Assembly: GCA_002110465.1 (NCBI GenBank)
Contig: NEED01000023.1
Coordinates: 145,139-209,138 of the forward strand
From: an unicellular cyanobacterium SU2
GTDB taxonomy: Bacteria > Cyanobacteriota > Cyanobacteriia > Cyanobacteriales > Microcystaceae
Length of the DNA stretch: 64,000 nucleotides
Reading direction: 5' to 3'
In this document: positions 53,493 through 62,703 of the stretch, one piece after another
Numbering within the stretch: position 1 is the first letter of the stretch
Layout of the letters: each line of letters begins with the position of its first letter
Program-made: the position numbers and the translations under genes
The notes under the pieces: model-generated
Databases searched by the model: none
Seen by the model: the letters and a program-made list of their open reading frames with translations, nothing else
What the model was told of the DNA's origin: nothing

Positions 53493-54713
53493 ATGGAAAA
53501 TCATCCGATGTCATCTTCCCGAAAAAGAATTTTATTTATTAGTAATGGTCATGGAGAGGATAATCATTCATCCTATGTAATTGAAACCTTACTCGAACTT
53601 TATCCCGATCTCGAGATCGCAGCAATGCCTATTGTTGGGGAAGGGAATGCCTACCGTCGCTTAAATATTCCTATTATCGGACCGACTCAAAATATGCCCT
53701 CTGGAGGATTTTCCTATATTAACCGTTGGCGGTTTCTGACGGATCTCCAAGCAGGACTTATTGGATTAGCTTGGCAACAATTAAAAGCGGTTTGGGAATA
53801 TGCCCCGACTTGTAACTTAATTATGGCCACAGGAGACACCGTATCCCAGGGTTTTGCCTATTCCACAGGTTATCCCTATGTTTCGTTTATTTCTTGTCTA
53901 TCGAGTCTGTATGAAGGGGAATTGTATATCGGTCCGTTTATTGGGCGGTTTTTGCGATCGCCAAAATGTTTAGCCGTAGTAACTAGAGATCCCTACACTG
54001 CCCAAGATCTTAAGCGACAAGGGTTATATAAAGCTAAATTTGGGGGAATTCCGTCCTTAGATAAACTCACCCCCACAGGAAAAGAGTTACACCTTAACCC
54101 CAACCTTCCTACCATAGCTTTACTTCCTGGGTCGAGACTTCCTGAAGCGGTGCGTAACTTTAAATTACAACTCAACCTAATTTTAGAGATTATCAAAGTA
54201 ATGCCCCCTGATAAAATCCAATTTCGGGCGGCCTTGGTTCCTAAAGTAATGGATCAATTATCAGAAATAGCCCATAGTGAAGGGTGGGAACACGACGATG
54301 GGAAATTGACCTACCAATCTGATCACGGAATAGCTGAAGTTCGTTGTTATTCCGATGCGTTTAGCGATATTTTGCATAATTGTACCCTGATGTTAGGAAT
54401 GGCAGGGTTAGCGGTAGATCAAGGTATAGCATTAGGAAAACCGGTTATTCAAGTCCCAGGAGAAGGACCCCAATTTACTTATGCTTTTGCTGAGGCACAA
54501 ACGCGACTGATTGGCAGTTGCGCCCAAACTATCGGAACAGGTCCTGCTACCTCACAAACCCTCCGTGAAGCGGCCAAACGAGTGGCCCAAACCCTCGCTG
54601 ATCAAGATTATTTAGCTGCTTGTGTCGAAGAAGGACAAAAACGCTTTGGACCGCCTGGGGCATCGGTCAGAATTGCTAAGCTTTTATTACATTATATGGG
54701 AGTTGAAATTTAG
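53493..54713 (+). CDS. Lipid-A-disaccharide synthase-related protein
   Basis: A 406-residue GT-B-like protein of the cyanobacterial family related to LpxB (TIGR03492 type). It opens with LFISNGHGEDNHSSYVIETL, carries LLPGSRLPEAVRNFKLQL near the middle, and has MLGMAGLAVDQGIALGKPV as the donor-site part. Lipid A synthase activity is not shown; the genuine LpxB is a different gene in most cyanobacteria. Confidence 0.87.
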   Translation: MENHPMSSSRKRILFISNGHGEDNHSSYVIETLLELYPDLEIAAMPIVGEGNAYRRLNIPIIGPTQNMPSGGFSYINRWRFLTDLQAGLIGLAWQQLKAVWEYAPTCNLIMATGDTVSQGFAYSTGYPYVSFISCLSSLYEGELYIGPFIGRFLRSPKCLAVVTRDPYTAQDLKRQGLYKAKFGGIPSLDKLTPTGKELHLNPNLPTIALLPGSRLPEAVRNFKLQLNLILEIIKVMPPDKIQFRAALVPKVMDQLSEIAHSEGWEHDDGKLTYQSDHGIAEVRCYSDAFSDILHNCTLMLGMAGLAVDQGIALGKPVIQVPGEGPQFTYAFAEAQTRLIGSCAQTIGTGPATSQTLREAAKRVAQTLADQDYLAACVEEGQKRFGPPGASVRIAKLLLHYMGVEI

Positions 54714-54787
54714 AATAATTGCTGCTCAAAAAAGAGAATAAAAGAATTAGTATTTTATCCTAATATTCAAGTAAAAAAGAATGAATT

Positions 54788-55351
54788 ATGACAACTGTAT
54801 TAGATTTAAAACCTTTAATTAACTTGACATCAGAAGATTTTTATCAACTCTGTCAAATTAACCGAGATCTTCCCTTAGAATTAAGTCGTAATGGAGAATT
54901 GATCATCATGTCGCCTGTCGGGGGAGAAACAGGAAATCGAGAATCTGAGTTAAATTTTCAGGTTAGTCTTTGGAATCATCAAACCCAGCTAGGATTAGTA
55001 TTTACTTCATCAACTGTGTTTAATTTACCTCATGGCGGAAATCGTTCTCCTGATGTAGCCTGGATAACAAGAGAAAGATGGGACTCCCTAACAACTGAAC
55101 AAAAGCAAAAATTCCCGCCTATTTGTCCTGATTTTGTCATTGAATTGCGTTCTCCTAGTGACAGATTACAACCCTTGCAAGACAAAATGAAAGAATATTT
55201 AGACTGTGGGTTAAGATTAGGATGGTTAATTAATCCCCAAGATAAAACTGTGGAAATTTATCGTCCTCAACACCCTGTAGAAATTTTAACGATTCCTGTT
55301 TCTTTATCAGGCGAAGATGTTTTACCTGAATTTAATTTATTAATTGAATAG
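54788..55351 (+). CDS. Uma2-family (DUF820) putative endonuclease
   Basis: A 187-residue PD-(D/E)xK-fold protein. RSPDVAWI near residue 93 and CPDFVIELRSPSDRL near 114 hold the Asp and Glu of the predicted nuclease site. Uma2 proteins are numerous in cyanobacteria and of unknown purpose; mobile-element ties are suspected. Confidence 0.87.
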   Translation: MTTVLDLKPLINLTSEDFYQLCQINRDLPLELSRNGELIIMSPVGGETGNRESELNFQVSLWNHQTQLGLVFTSSTVFNLPHGGNRSPDVAWITRERWDSLTTEQKQKFPPICPDFVIELRSPSDRLQPLQDKMKEYLDCGLRLGWLINPQDKTVEIYRPQHPVEILTIPVSLSGEDVLPEFNLLIE

Positions 55352-55389
55352 AGTTTTAATTTATAAGAAAATAAGATATTATTTCAAGG

Positions 55390-55433
55390 TTTGTAGTGAG
55401 GACTTTAGTCCTTTGGGACTTACTACCAACATA
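55390..55433. repeat. GTAGTGAGGACTTTAGTCC interspersed repeat
   Basis: GGACTTTAGTCC forms a tight palindrome inside a wider imperfect inverted repeat (TTGTAGTGAG/CTTACTACCAA). Related repeats are common in cyanobacterial spacers. Confidence 0.65.
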
Positions 55434-55436
55434 CAA

Positions 55437-55655
55437 TTAATTTTGAGAAATTTGCGATCGCAGATCATCAAGATTTTGTATAACTATATCTTCATCAATG
55501 GTAGAATCTGTTAATGCTACTCCCTCAGCTAATTTGAATTTTTCTTGATTAGTTTCTTCTATTAACTTAGGAAAAGGCAGGGAAATCGGAATAACTTGAT
55601 GATGACTAAAGGAAGTTGGATAATTGTATAGTACCCAAGCAAGTCCAAAAAATTA
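55437..55655 (-). pseudogene. C-terminal gene fragment, unknown
   Basis: About 71 codons on the minus strand lead to a TAA and encode GLAWVLYNYPTSFSHHQVIP and a polar end (LDDLRSQISQN). An upstream in-frame stop near 55658 removes any full-length start. The rest of the gap to 55988 contains nothing I can name. Confidence 0.35.
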
Positions 55656-55988
55656 ACAATGTACCATAGCCAATATTGTTAGATTGATCAATCTATGAAA
55701 CTTAACACAATTTAGGAGTTCAAATTAACCTAAATTTATTGAGTCAAAGGAAATTTTTTAGATCAATTAAGTCAAATAAATTTTAATCAATCAAAGAACA
55801 AATAAATTATCTATGGTATAATGCCAAACCAGCTTATCAAACCTCACTACAATAATAGGGTAGTACCGCTATGGGTGAGGCAAAAGTAGGGGTGAACGGC
55901 TGTTGACTCTTACATCAAGAAAATTGGTGTATCAATGCCCTAACCTTAATATATAACGCTAGATTGATAATTAACGATAATAATTAAG

Positions 55989-57731
55989 ATGAAAACCCGA
56001 TCAAATTGGTGGCAAATACTTCCTTATTTATGGCCACAATGGCCATTAATTGTCAAAGGATTATTCTGTATTTTAGGATTTGTTTTTATCACTCTTTGTT
56101 TGCCCTATCTTGCTGGTCAGGTAGCCCTATTTATTGGTAAAGGAGAGGTAGAAAAAGTTGCTTATTGGTTAGGGTTAGGAACCCTAGCTTTTTTAGTTCG
56201 AGGAATCTTTCAATATGGGCAAAATATTTTTATGATTGATGCTGCCCTCATTATGGTTTTAAACTTACGAAAAGGAGTTTATTCCCATCTACATAAATTA
56301 GGATTAGATTATTTTGAAACGGCAAAAACGGGAGATTTAACCTATCGTTTAACAGAAGATATTGATCGGGTTGGAGAAATTGTTGATAAATTATCCCATC
56401 AATTTGTTTCTAATTTTCTTCAGTTAATTGTTATTCCCGCTTATATGCTTTATCTCAACTGGCAGTTAACCATTGCCAGTTTTATTTTAGCTCCCTTGAT
56501 GGCTACCTTGGTCAGTCGTTTTGGGGAAAAATTATTATTATTATCCCGTCGTAGCCAAAACCAAGTTTCTAATCTTTCGGCCTTACTAACAGAAGTTTTT
56601 AGTGGTATTCGAGTCGTTAAGGCATTTGCAGCGCAAGACTACGAGGTCAAACGGTTTAGCCAAGAAGCGGAACACAACCGTCAAGCTAGATATCATGCCG
56701 AAAAACTCAAAGCCACCCAATACCCTGTAGTGGGTTTTCTAGAAGCGATTAGCATTATGCTACTGTTTCTAATTGGGGGATGGCAAATTTCCCAAGGAAA
56801 CCTCAGATCTGAAGAGTTTGTTAGTTATTTAGCCGCTGTTGCTTTATTACTACATCCTATTGATTTGATGACCAGTAATTACAATGAATTTAAACAGGCC
56901 GAAGCATCGGTAGATCGTATTTTTGAATTAGTTGAACGCAAACCCAGTGTAACTGAAAGTTCTCAGGGGTTGACGTTACCCCCAGTGACGGGAAAAGTAG
57001 AGTATTCCCATGTCAGTTTCGCCTATCAACCTGGTCAACCGGTTTTACGAGATCTATCTCTATTAGCTGAACCGGGTCAGATTATCGCCTTAGTGGGGTC
57101 TTCTGGGGCTGGTAAAACAACTTTGGTCAATTTACTGCCTCGCTTTTATGACCCCCAAGATGGTCAAATTTTCATCGATGGAGTCGATATCAAAAGTGTG
57201 ACCTTAACCAGTCTCCGTCGTCAAATTGGTATTGTTCCCCAGGAAACGACGTTATTTTCGGGGACTATTGCCCAAAATATTGCTTATGGACAGGATAAAT
57301 TAGATTATCAAGCTGTTGAACAAGCAGCCAAAATTGCCAATGCTCACTCATTTATCACCAAATTGTCCCAAGGTTATCAGACTTGGGTGGGGGAACGAGG
57401 CGTTAACCTTTCGGGAGGACAACGACAAAGAATTGCGATCGCTCGCGCTGTTCTGCTTAATCCCCGTATTATGATTTTAGATGAAGCGACTTCTGCCTTA
57501 GACTCAGAGTCGGAAGCGTTGGTACAAGAAGCGTTAGAAAGGGTAATGCAAAATAGAACGGTTTTTGTTATTGCTCACCGTTTAAGTACAGTCCGTCGCG
57601 CTGATTGTATTTTAGTCTTAGAAAAAGGACAAGTCGTTGAGTCAGGAACCCATCATGAATTGTTAGCCAAAGAAGGTCGTTATGCTAAGTTTTATCGACA
57701 ACAATATGCGAAAGGAAAACAAGATTTTTAG
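55989..57731 (+). CDS. ABC exporter, fused membrane and ATPase domains
   Basis: A 580-residue half-transporter that works as a dimer. Six membrane helices fill residues 15-300. The nucleotide domain has Walker A VGSSGAGKTTL near 375, Q-loop IVPQETTLF, signature LSGGQRQRIAIA near 475 and Walker B IMILDEATSALD near 495. MsbA/LmrA/McjD-like type; substrate (lipid, drug or peptide) unknown. Confidence 0.93.
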   Translation: MKTRSNWWQILPYLWPQWPLIVKGLFCILGFVFITLCLPYLAGQVALFIGKGEVEKVAYWLGLGTLAFLVRGIFQYGQNIFMIDAALIMVLNLRKGVYSHLHKLGLDYFETAKTGDLTYRLTEDIDRVGEIVDKLSHQFVSNFLQLIVIPAYMLYLNWQLTIASFILAPLMATLVSRFGEKLLLLSRRSQNQVSNLSALLTEVFSGIRVVKAFAAQDYEVKRFSQEAEHNRQARYHAEKLKATQYPVVGFLEAISIMLLFLIGGWQISQGNLRSEEFVSYLAAVALLLHPIDLMTSNYNEFKQAEASVDRIFELVERKPSVTESSQGLTLPPVTGKVEYSHVSFAYQPGQPVLRDLSLLAEPGQIIALVGSSGAGKTTLVNLLPRFYDPQDGQIFIDGVDIKSVTLTSLRRQIGIVPQETTLFSGTIAQNIAYGQDKLDYQAVEQAAKIANAHSFITKLSQGYQTWVGERGVNLSGGQRQRIAIARAVLLNPRIMILDEATSALDSESEALVQEALERVMQNRTVFVIAHRLSTVRRADCILVLEKGQVVESGTHHELLAKEGRYAKFYRQQYAKGKQDF

Positions 57732-57758
57732 TGAATAGTTGATAGTGAATAGTGCATA
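57730..57758. repeat. Heptamer/degenerate tandem repeat
   Basis: Units of the AGTGAATAGT and AGTTGAT type repeat four times just past the ABC gene stop, related to the heptamers at 10564. Confidence 0.6.
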
Positions 57759-57872
57759 GTTTTTTGATTGGCTGTTAAATCTGGGTGATTGGCAATTTAT
57801 GAAAGTTATTGTCCAATGAGTTATTATGACAAAAATTGTTGTTATTGTTGAAAAAGTCAGGTTAAAAATTTA

Positions 57873-58538
57873 ATGGGAACTTATTTAATTACAGGAGCAA
57901 ATAGAGGAATTGGTTTAGAATTTTGTCGTCAACTGAAACAGCGAGGAGAAACTGTTATTGCTGTGTGTCGTTCAGTGTCAGACGAATTAAAGAATTTAGA
58001 TGTATCCATAGAGACAGGTATTGATATTACTTCAGAGGAAAATATTGATCACTTAGTCCAAAAACTTGATGGTCAATTAGTAGATGTGTTAATCAATAAC
58101 GCAGGAATTGTAGAAAGGATCAGTTTAAATAGTTTAGATATTAATAGTATTCGTCGGCAATTTGAAGTCAATGCTCTCGCTCCTTTAAGATTTACTCATG
58201 CTTTACTCCCTAATTTAAAAACAGGTTCAAAAGTTATTATGATGACGAGTCGTATGGGTTCTATTGAAGATAATACTTCAGGAAGTTCTTACGGTTATCG
58301 AATGTCAAAAGTCGCCCTGTCAATGGCTGGAAAATCTTTATCTATTGACTTAAAATCCCAAAAAATTGCTGTTGCTATTCTCCATCCAGGGTTAGTTCAA
58401 ACACGAATGACTAATTTCAATCCATCAGGTATTACCACTGAACAATCAGTCAAAGGATTAATCACTCGTATTGACCAGTTGACTCTAGAAAATACGGGAA
58501 CTTTTTGGCATTCTAATGGCGAAATTTTGCCTTGGTAG
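57873..58538 (+). CDS. Short-chain dehydrogenase/reductase (C-factor-like)
   Basis: A 221-residue classical SDR with TGANRGIGLEF near residue 7, NNAGIV near 74, and the catalytic Tyr and Lys in YGYRMSKVALSM. The short length fits the carbonyl-reductase/C-factor group. Substrate unknown. Confidence 0.9.
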   Translation: MGTYLITGANRGIGLEFCRQLKQRGETVIAVCRSVSDELKNLDVSIETGIDITSEENIDHLVQKLDGQLVDVLINNAGIVERISLNSLDINSIRRQFEVNALAPLRFTHALLPNLKTGSKVIMMTSRMGSIEDNTSGSSYGYRMSKVALSMAGKSLSIDLKSQKIAVAILHPGLVQTRMTNFNPSGITTEQSVKGLITRIDQLTLENTGTFWHSNGEILPW

Positions 58539-58636
58539 TAGTGTAAATTTTAATCTATAAAGAGCCTTGATTCTATTTTTCAGAAAAACCTTAATTCAAC
58601 AAACAATAAGAATGAGAAAAAAGGAGTCAATAATTG

Positions 58637-59080
58637 ATGTATAGAACTTTATACAATAGTGATTATAATCGATGGATTGAACAGACAGTAAATCAATTAA
58701 AAGGAGGTCAATTTAATGATGTAGACTGGGATAATTTAATCGAAGAATTAGAAGACATGGGGAAGAATAACAGACGTGCTTTAATGAGTCTTTTAACCCG
58801 TCTGTTAGAACATCTTCTGAAGTTATCCTATTGGGAATATGAAAAAGAAAGATCTGGTAATCATTGGGCATCAGAAATTGTTAATTTTCGCGCCCAAATT
58901 CAAAATAGATTAGAAGATAGTCCCAGTTTAAAACCCGAATTAGAAAAAATATATCCTAAAGCTCATCAAGTTGCTATTAAATCTGTATCTCAACTATTTG
59001 ACCTTCCTCAAAATGCTCAAATTTCCTTAGAACAAGCGTTAGATGATGATTGGTTTCCCCCTCAAAAAATAATGAATTGA
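58637..59080 (+). CDS. DUF29-family protein, copy 2
   Basis: 147 residues from the ATG at 58637, with AAGGAG about 12 bases upstream. Hallmarks are YNRWIEQTVNQL, DWDNLIEELEDMGK and a late DDDWFPP. It is a distant paralogue of the protein at 51621-52061. Confidence 0.87.
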   Translation: MYRTLYNSDYNRWIEQTVNQLKGGQFNDVDWDNLIEELEDMGKNNRRALMSLLTRLLEHLLKLSYWEYEKERSGNHWASEIVNFRAQIQNRLEDSPSLKPELEKIYPKAHQVAIKSVSQLFDLPQNAQISLEQALDDDWFPPQKIMN

Positions 59081-59401
59081 TGCTCACTTAATTGATGAAT
59101 AGACAAACAAAAATACAGTTGAGTTTGTAGTAAACCTTCACTAGACCAGAAAAATCGTCAAGTTCCTTTTCTCCAATAAAAAATTATCCCTCTTCTTAAA
59201 AGTTTTAAGTTTTGAATTTTTAATTTTAAATTTAAACTAAAATAAAAGGGATAAAGCCCTAACTATTTGCTACTGAGCGAAGCCGAAGTACGAACTTTTC
59301 TATTGTGACTCTAATTATGCTTAACCACTTAGAAACGAAAGATGACCTAAATTTGAAAAGAGAGTTATGATTAAGATATATAACCCCTAAATTATGCCTA
59401 A
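59081..59401. other. Intergenic region holding dispersed repeat copy 3
   Basis: No gene. It contains the repeat at 59246-59300 (ATAAAGCCCTAACTATTTGC, then TACTGAGCGAAGCCGAAGTA), the same family as 27508 and 43240. The remainder is AT-rich. Confidence 0.7.
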
Positions 59402-61201
59402 ATGAACTTTTTTAAACAAACCTTTGCCAGTTTAATCGGAACCCTTGCTGGACTCTTTCTATTCGTCACGTTAGGAACCAGTAGCTTAGTCCTGTTGCTA
59501 ATTGGTTTAGCTGCTATTGATAGCAGTCCAACGGTAAAGGATAAATCAGTTCTGGTATTAGATCTGGCTACCCAAATTCGTGATACTGAACCTCCTTTGA
59601 CTTTAACTGATATCTTCTCTGAAGAGGATGAAACGGTTATTCCCCTTCGTCAAGTCTTGCAAGCTATTAAAAAAGCCACCAAAGATGATCGCATTCAAAC
59701 TATCTTTTTAGACGGAAGTAATGCCAGTGGAGGCAGTGGATACGCTACCTTTAGCGAAATTCGGGAAGCGTTGATGAAATTTCGGGAAGCAGGCAAGAAA
59801 ATCATTGCTTACGATGTCACCTTAAGCGAACAGGAATATTATCTCAGTTCCCTCGCAGATACGGTTATGGTTCATCCCATGGGACAAATGGAACTTAACG
59901 GGTTGGCAGTAGAACCCCTATTTTGGACAGGAGCGTTAGAAAAATACGGCATTGGGGCTCAAGTAATACGGGTAGGAAGCTACAAAGGAGCAGTAGAACC
60001 CTTTATCCGTACTGATCTTAGTCCAGAAAACCGTCAACAATTAAAAGTTCTCCTCGATGATCTGTGGGGTGACTTTTTAAGCACCGTTGGGGAAAGTCGC
60101 CAAGTTTCCCCCCAAACCCTTCAACAAATAGCCAATACTCAAGGGGTGTTAACATCAAAAGAAGCCCTCAAAGCAGGGTTAGTCGATGAGATAGGGTATC
60201 GAGATCAGGCGATCGCTAAACTAAAAGAATTAACAAAAACTACTGAGGAAAAATCCTTTCCTCAAGTCTCCCTCAGTAATTATATTAATGTTCCTGTTAA
60301 AGGTTTTGCTGATCAAGTTTCTAGTAATAAAATTGCGGTGGTTTACCTAGAAGGGGCGATCGTTGATGGCTCAGGAACCTTACAGCAAGTAGGGGGAAGT
60401 CGTTTTTCTAAACTGTTACGAAAAATTCGGCAAGATGAGGCAACAAAAGCCGTTATTATTCGCATTAATAGCCCTGGAGGAAGTGCTACCGCTTCTGATA
60501 TTATTCTCCGAGAAATTCAATTGATTCAAGAAACAAAACCCGTTATTATTTCTATGGGAAATGTAGCTGCATCGGGAGGTTATTGGATCGCCACGGGAGG
60601 GCAACATATTTTTGCCCAAGCTAACACTTTAACCGGATCAATTGGAGTCTTCGGAATTTTATTTAATATTCAAAAGTTGGCTAATAATAATGGTCTTACT
60701 TGGGATACGGTCAAAACTGCAAAGTTTGCTGATTTAGGAACAGCAACTCGCCCAAAAACTGACCAAGAATTAGGAATTTATCAGGGATCTGTCAAGCAAG
60801 TTTATAATTTATTCCTCGAAAAAGTGGCACAATCTCGGAATTTATCCCTCGAAAAAGTGTCCCAAATTGCCCAAGGACGGGTGTGGTCTGGAGAAGATGC
60901 TAAAAACTTAGGATTAGTTGATAGTATGGGAGGACTAGATGCAGCCATTAACTATGCGGTAGGACAGGCTAATCTAGGAGTAGGACAGGATTGGCAACTC
61001 CAAGAATATCCCGAAAAACGAGGCTTAGGAGCATTATTTTTGAAGAACACTCTAGAGGATAGTTCAATCAAATCAGTTACCTCTGTTGACCCCTTAACCG
61101 CAGAATTTCTTAAATTTAAAAAAGATTTAGCCATCCTCGGTAGTCTCAATGATCCCAAAGGGATTTATTCCCGTCTTCCTTTTAATTGGGAACTACGTTG
61201 A
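59402..61201 (+). CDS. sppA: Signal peptide peptidase SppA (protease IV, long form)
   Basis: A 599-residue serine protease with a membrane helix at residues 10-40 and two S49 domains. The catalytic Lys lies in VGSYKGAVEP near 200 and the Ser in GNVAASGGYW near 386, as in tandem-domain SppA. It cleaves leftover signal peptides; in Synechocystis SppA1 is also tied to light acclimation and phycobilisome trimming. Confidence 0.92.
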   Translation: MNFFKQTFASLIGTLAGLFLFVTLGTSSLVLLLIGLAAIDSSPTVKDKSVLVLDLATQIRDTEPPLTLTDIFSEEDETVIPLRQVLQAIKKATKDDRIQTIFLDGSNASGGSGYATFSEIREALMKFREAGKKIIAYDVTLSEQEYYLSSLADTVMVHPMGQMELNGLAVEPLFWTGALEKYGIGAQVIRVGSYKGAVEPFIRTDLSPENRQQLKVLLDDLWGDFLSTVGESRQVSPQTLQQIANTQGVLTSKEALKAGLVDEIGYRDQAIAKLKELTKTTEEKSFPQVSLSNYINVPVKGFADQVSSNKIAVVYLEGAIVDGSGTLQQVGGSRFSKLLRKIRQDEATKAVIIRINSPGGSATASDIILREIQLIQETKPVIISMGNVAASGGYWIATGGQHIFAQANTLTGSIGVFGILFNIQKLANNNGLTWDTVKTAKFADLGTATRPKTDQELGIYQGSVKQVYNLFLEKVAQSRNLSLEKVSQIAQGRVWSGEDAKNLGLVDSMGGLDAAINYAVGQANLGVGQDWQLQEYPEKRGLGALFLKNTLEDSSIKSVTSVDPLTAEFLKFKKDLAILGSLNDPKGIYSRLPFNWELR

Positions 61202-61262
61202 AGGCAGCAGGCAGAAGGCAGAAGTTAAAAAATTTTCCCACTCTCCCACTCCCACTCCCTAG
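61202..61262. repeat. Short spacer repeats (GGCAGAAG and CCCACTC units)
   Basis: Three GGCAG(A/C)AG units, then three CCCACTC(T/C) units fill the sppA-recF gap. Confidence 0.6.
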
Positions 61263-61265
61263 ACA

Positions 61266-62408
61266 ATGTATCTAAAAACCTTACATTTACATAATTTTCG
61301 GAATTATTTGGAACAAACGGTTGAATTTGAACAAAAAAAGACGATTTTGCTAGGAAATAATGCCCAAGGAAAGTCTAATATCCTCGAAGCAGTAGAATTA
61401 TTAGCCACTCTCAAAAGTCATCGGACAAACCGCGATCGCGATTTAATTCTTGAAGGGAAGACAACGGGGCAAATTTTGGGAATCGTTGAACGCACCTATG
61501 GGATGTCAGATCTTAGTATTATCCTGCGTTCCCCAGGAAGACGAACCCTAACCCTGAACCAGGAAAATTTACGCCGTCATTTGGAATTTTTGGGCAGTCT
61601 CAATGCAGTAGAGTTTTCGTCCTTAGACTTAGACTTAGTTAGGGGTTCACCTGATGCCCGTCGCAGTTGGCTAGATACTTTGTTAGTTCAACTAGAGCCA
61701 GTTTATGCCCACATCCTACACCAATATTATCAAGTTTTGCGTCAACGCAATGCTTTCCTAAAAGAATTACGCAAAAAAGCCGCCGAAGAAGAAACCTCTA
61801 CCAATTTATTAACCCAGATGCCCCAATTGCACCTTTGGGATCAGCAGTTAGTAGAAATAGGTTCACGGGTAACAAGGCGACGGGCTAGAGTAATAGAAAG
61901 ATTAACCCCTTTAGCTCAAAATTGGCATAAAAGCATTAGTGGGGGACAAGAAATCTTAGAAATTATCTATTTACCTAATATTGACTGTGATTCAGATCAA
62001 CCAACTCAAGTACAACAAGCTTTCTTTGATAAAATCGAACAGCGTCGCATCGCAGAACAACAATTAGGGACAACCGTCGTCGGACCCCATCGGGATGATG
62101 TGGAATTTACCATTAACCAAACTCCTGCTAAATCCTATGGTTCTCAAGGACAACAACGTACCCTTGTTTTAGCCTTGAAATTAGCTGAGTTAAAATTGAT
62201 TGAAGAGGTGATAGGAGAACCGCCGTTATTATTGCTCGATGATGTCTTAGCTGAACTTGATCCCAATCGACAAAACCAGCTATTAGAAGTAATTCAAGGA
62301 CGATTTCAAACCCTAATTACCACGACTTATTTAGATTCTTTTGATTCTCAATGGTTACAATCTTCCCAAATTCTTAAAGTAGAATCTGGTAAAATTCATC
62401 CTTATTAA
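61266..62408 (+). CDS. recF: DNA repair protein RecF
   Basis: A 380-residue SMC-like ATPase that helps RecA load at gaps. Walker A GNNAQGKSN at 30-38, signature GSQGQQRTL near 297 and Walker B LLLLDDVLAELD near 322 are present. The gene is monocistronic here, away from dnaN and gyrB. Confidence 0.93.
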   Translation: MYLKTLHLHNFRNYLEQTVEFEQKKTILLGNNAQGKSNILEAVELLATLKSHRTNRDRDLILEGKTTGQILGIVERTYGMSDLSIILRSPGRRTLTLNQENLRRHLEFLGSLNAVEFSSLDLDLVRGSPDARRSWLDTLLVQLEPVYAHILHQYYQVLRQRNAFLKELRKKAAEEETSTNLLTQMPQLHLWDQQLVEIGSRVTRRRARVIERLTPLAQNWHKSISGGQEILEIIYLPNIDCDSDQPTQVQQAFFDKIEQRRIAEQQLGTTVVGPHRDDVEFTINQTPAKSYGSQGQQRTLVLALKLAELKLIEEVIGEPPLLLLDDVLAELDPNRQNQLLEVIQGRFQTLITTTYLDSFDSQWLQSSQILKVESGKIHPY

Positions 62409-62703
62409 AGACTAATTTAGTAATTTTAATCAAGGATATGAAATTAGAGAGAAATTGTTTCAAATTCCTAAGATTATGTTATGGATAACTGTCCCGTATT
62501 TCCCATTCCCGTCACACTCAACACTCTCCTCTATCCCCATCTCTATTAAGATTTGTAAGATTTACTCTCTTTGCCCCTTTTCTAGCATGACAGCCTGATA
62601 TAAATAGAAAAGATATGAGTCAGTCACATCAGCTTGACTCTAAAAAATATATATGCTCTACGTTAACGATTAGCGGGCGGCTGCTTTTACTAGGAGAAGG
62701 AAT

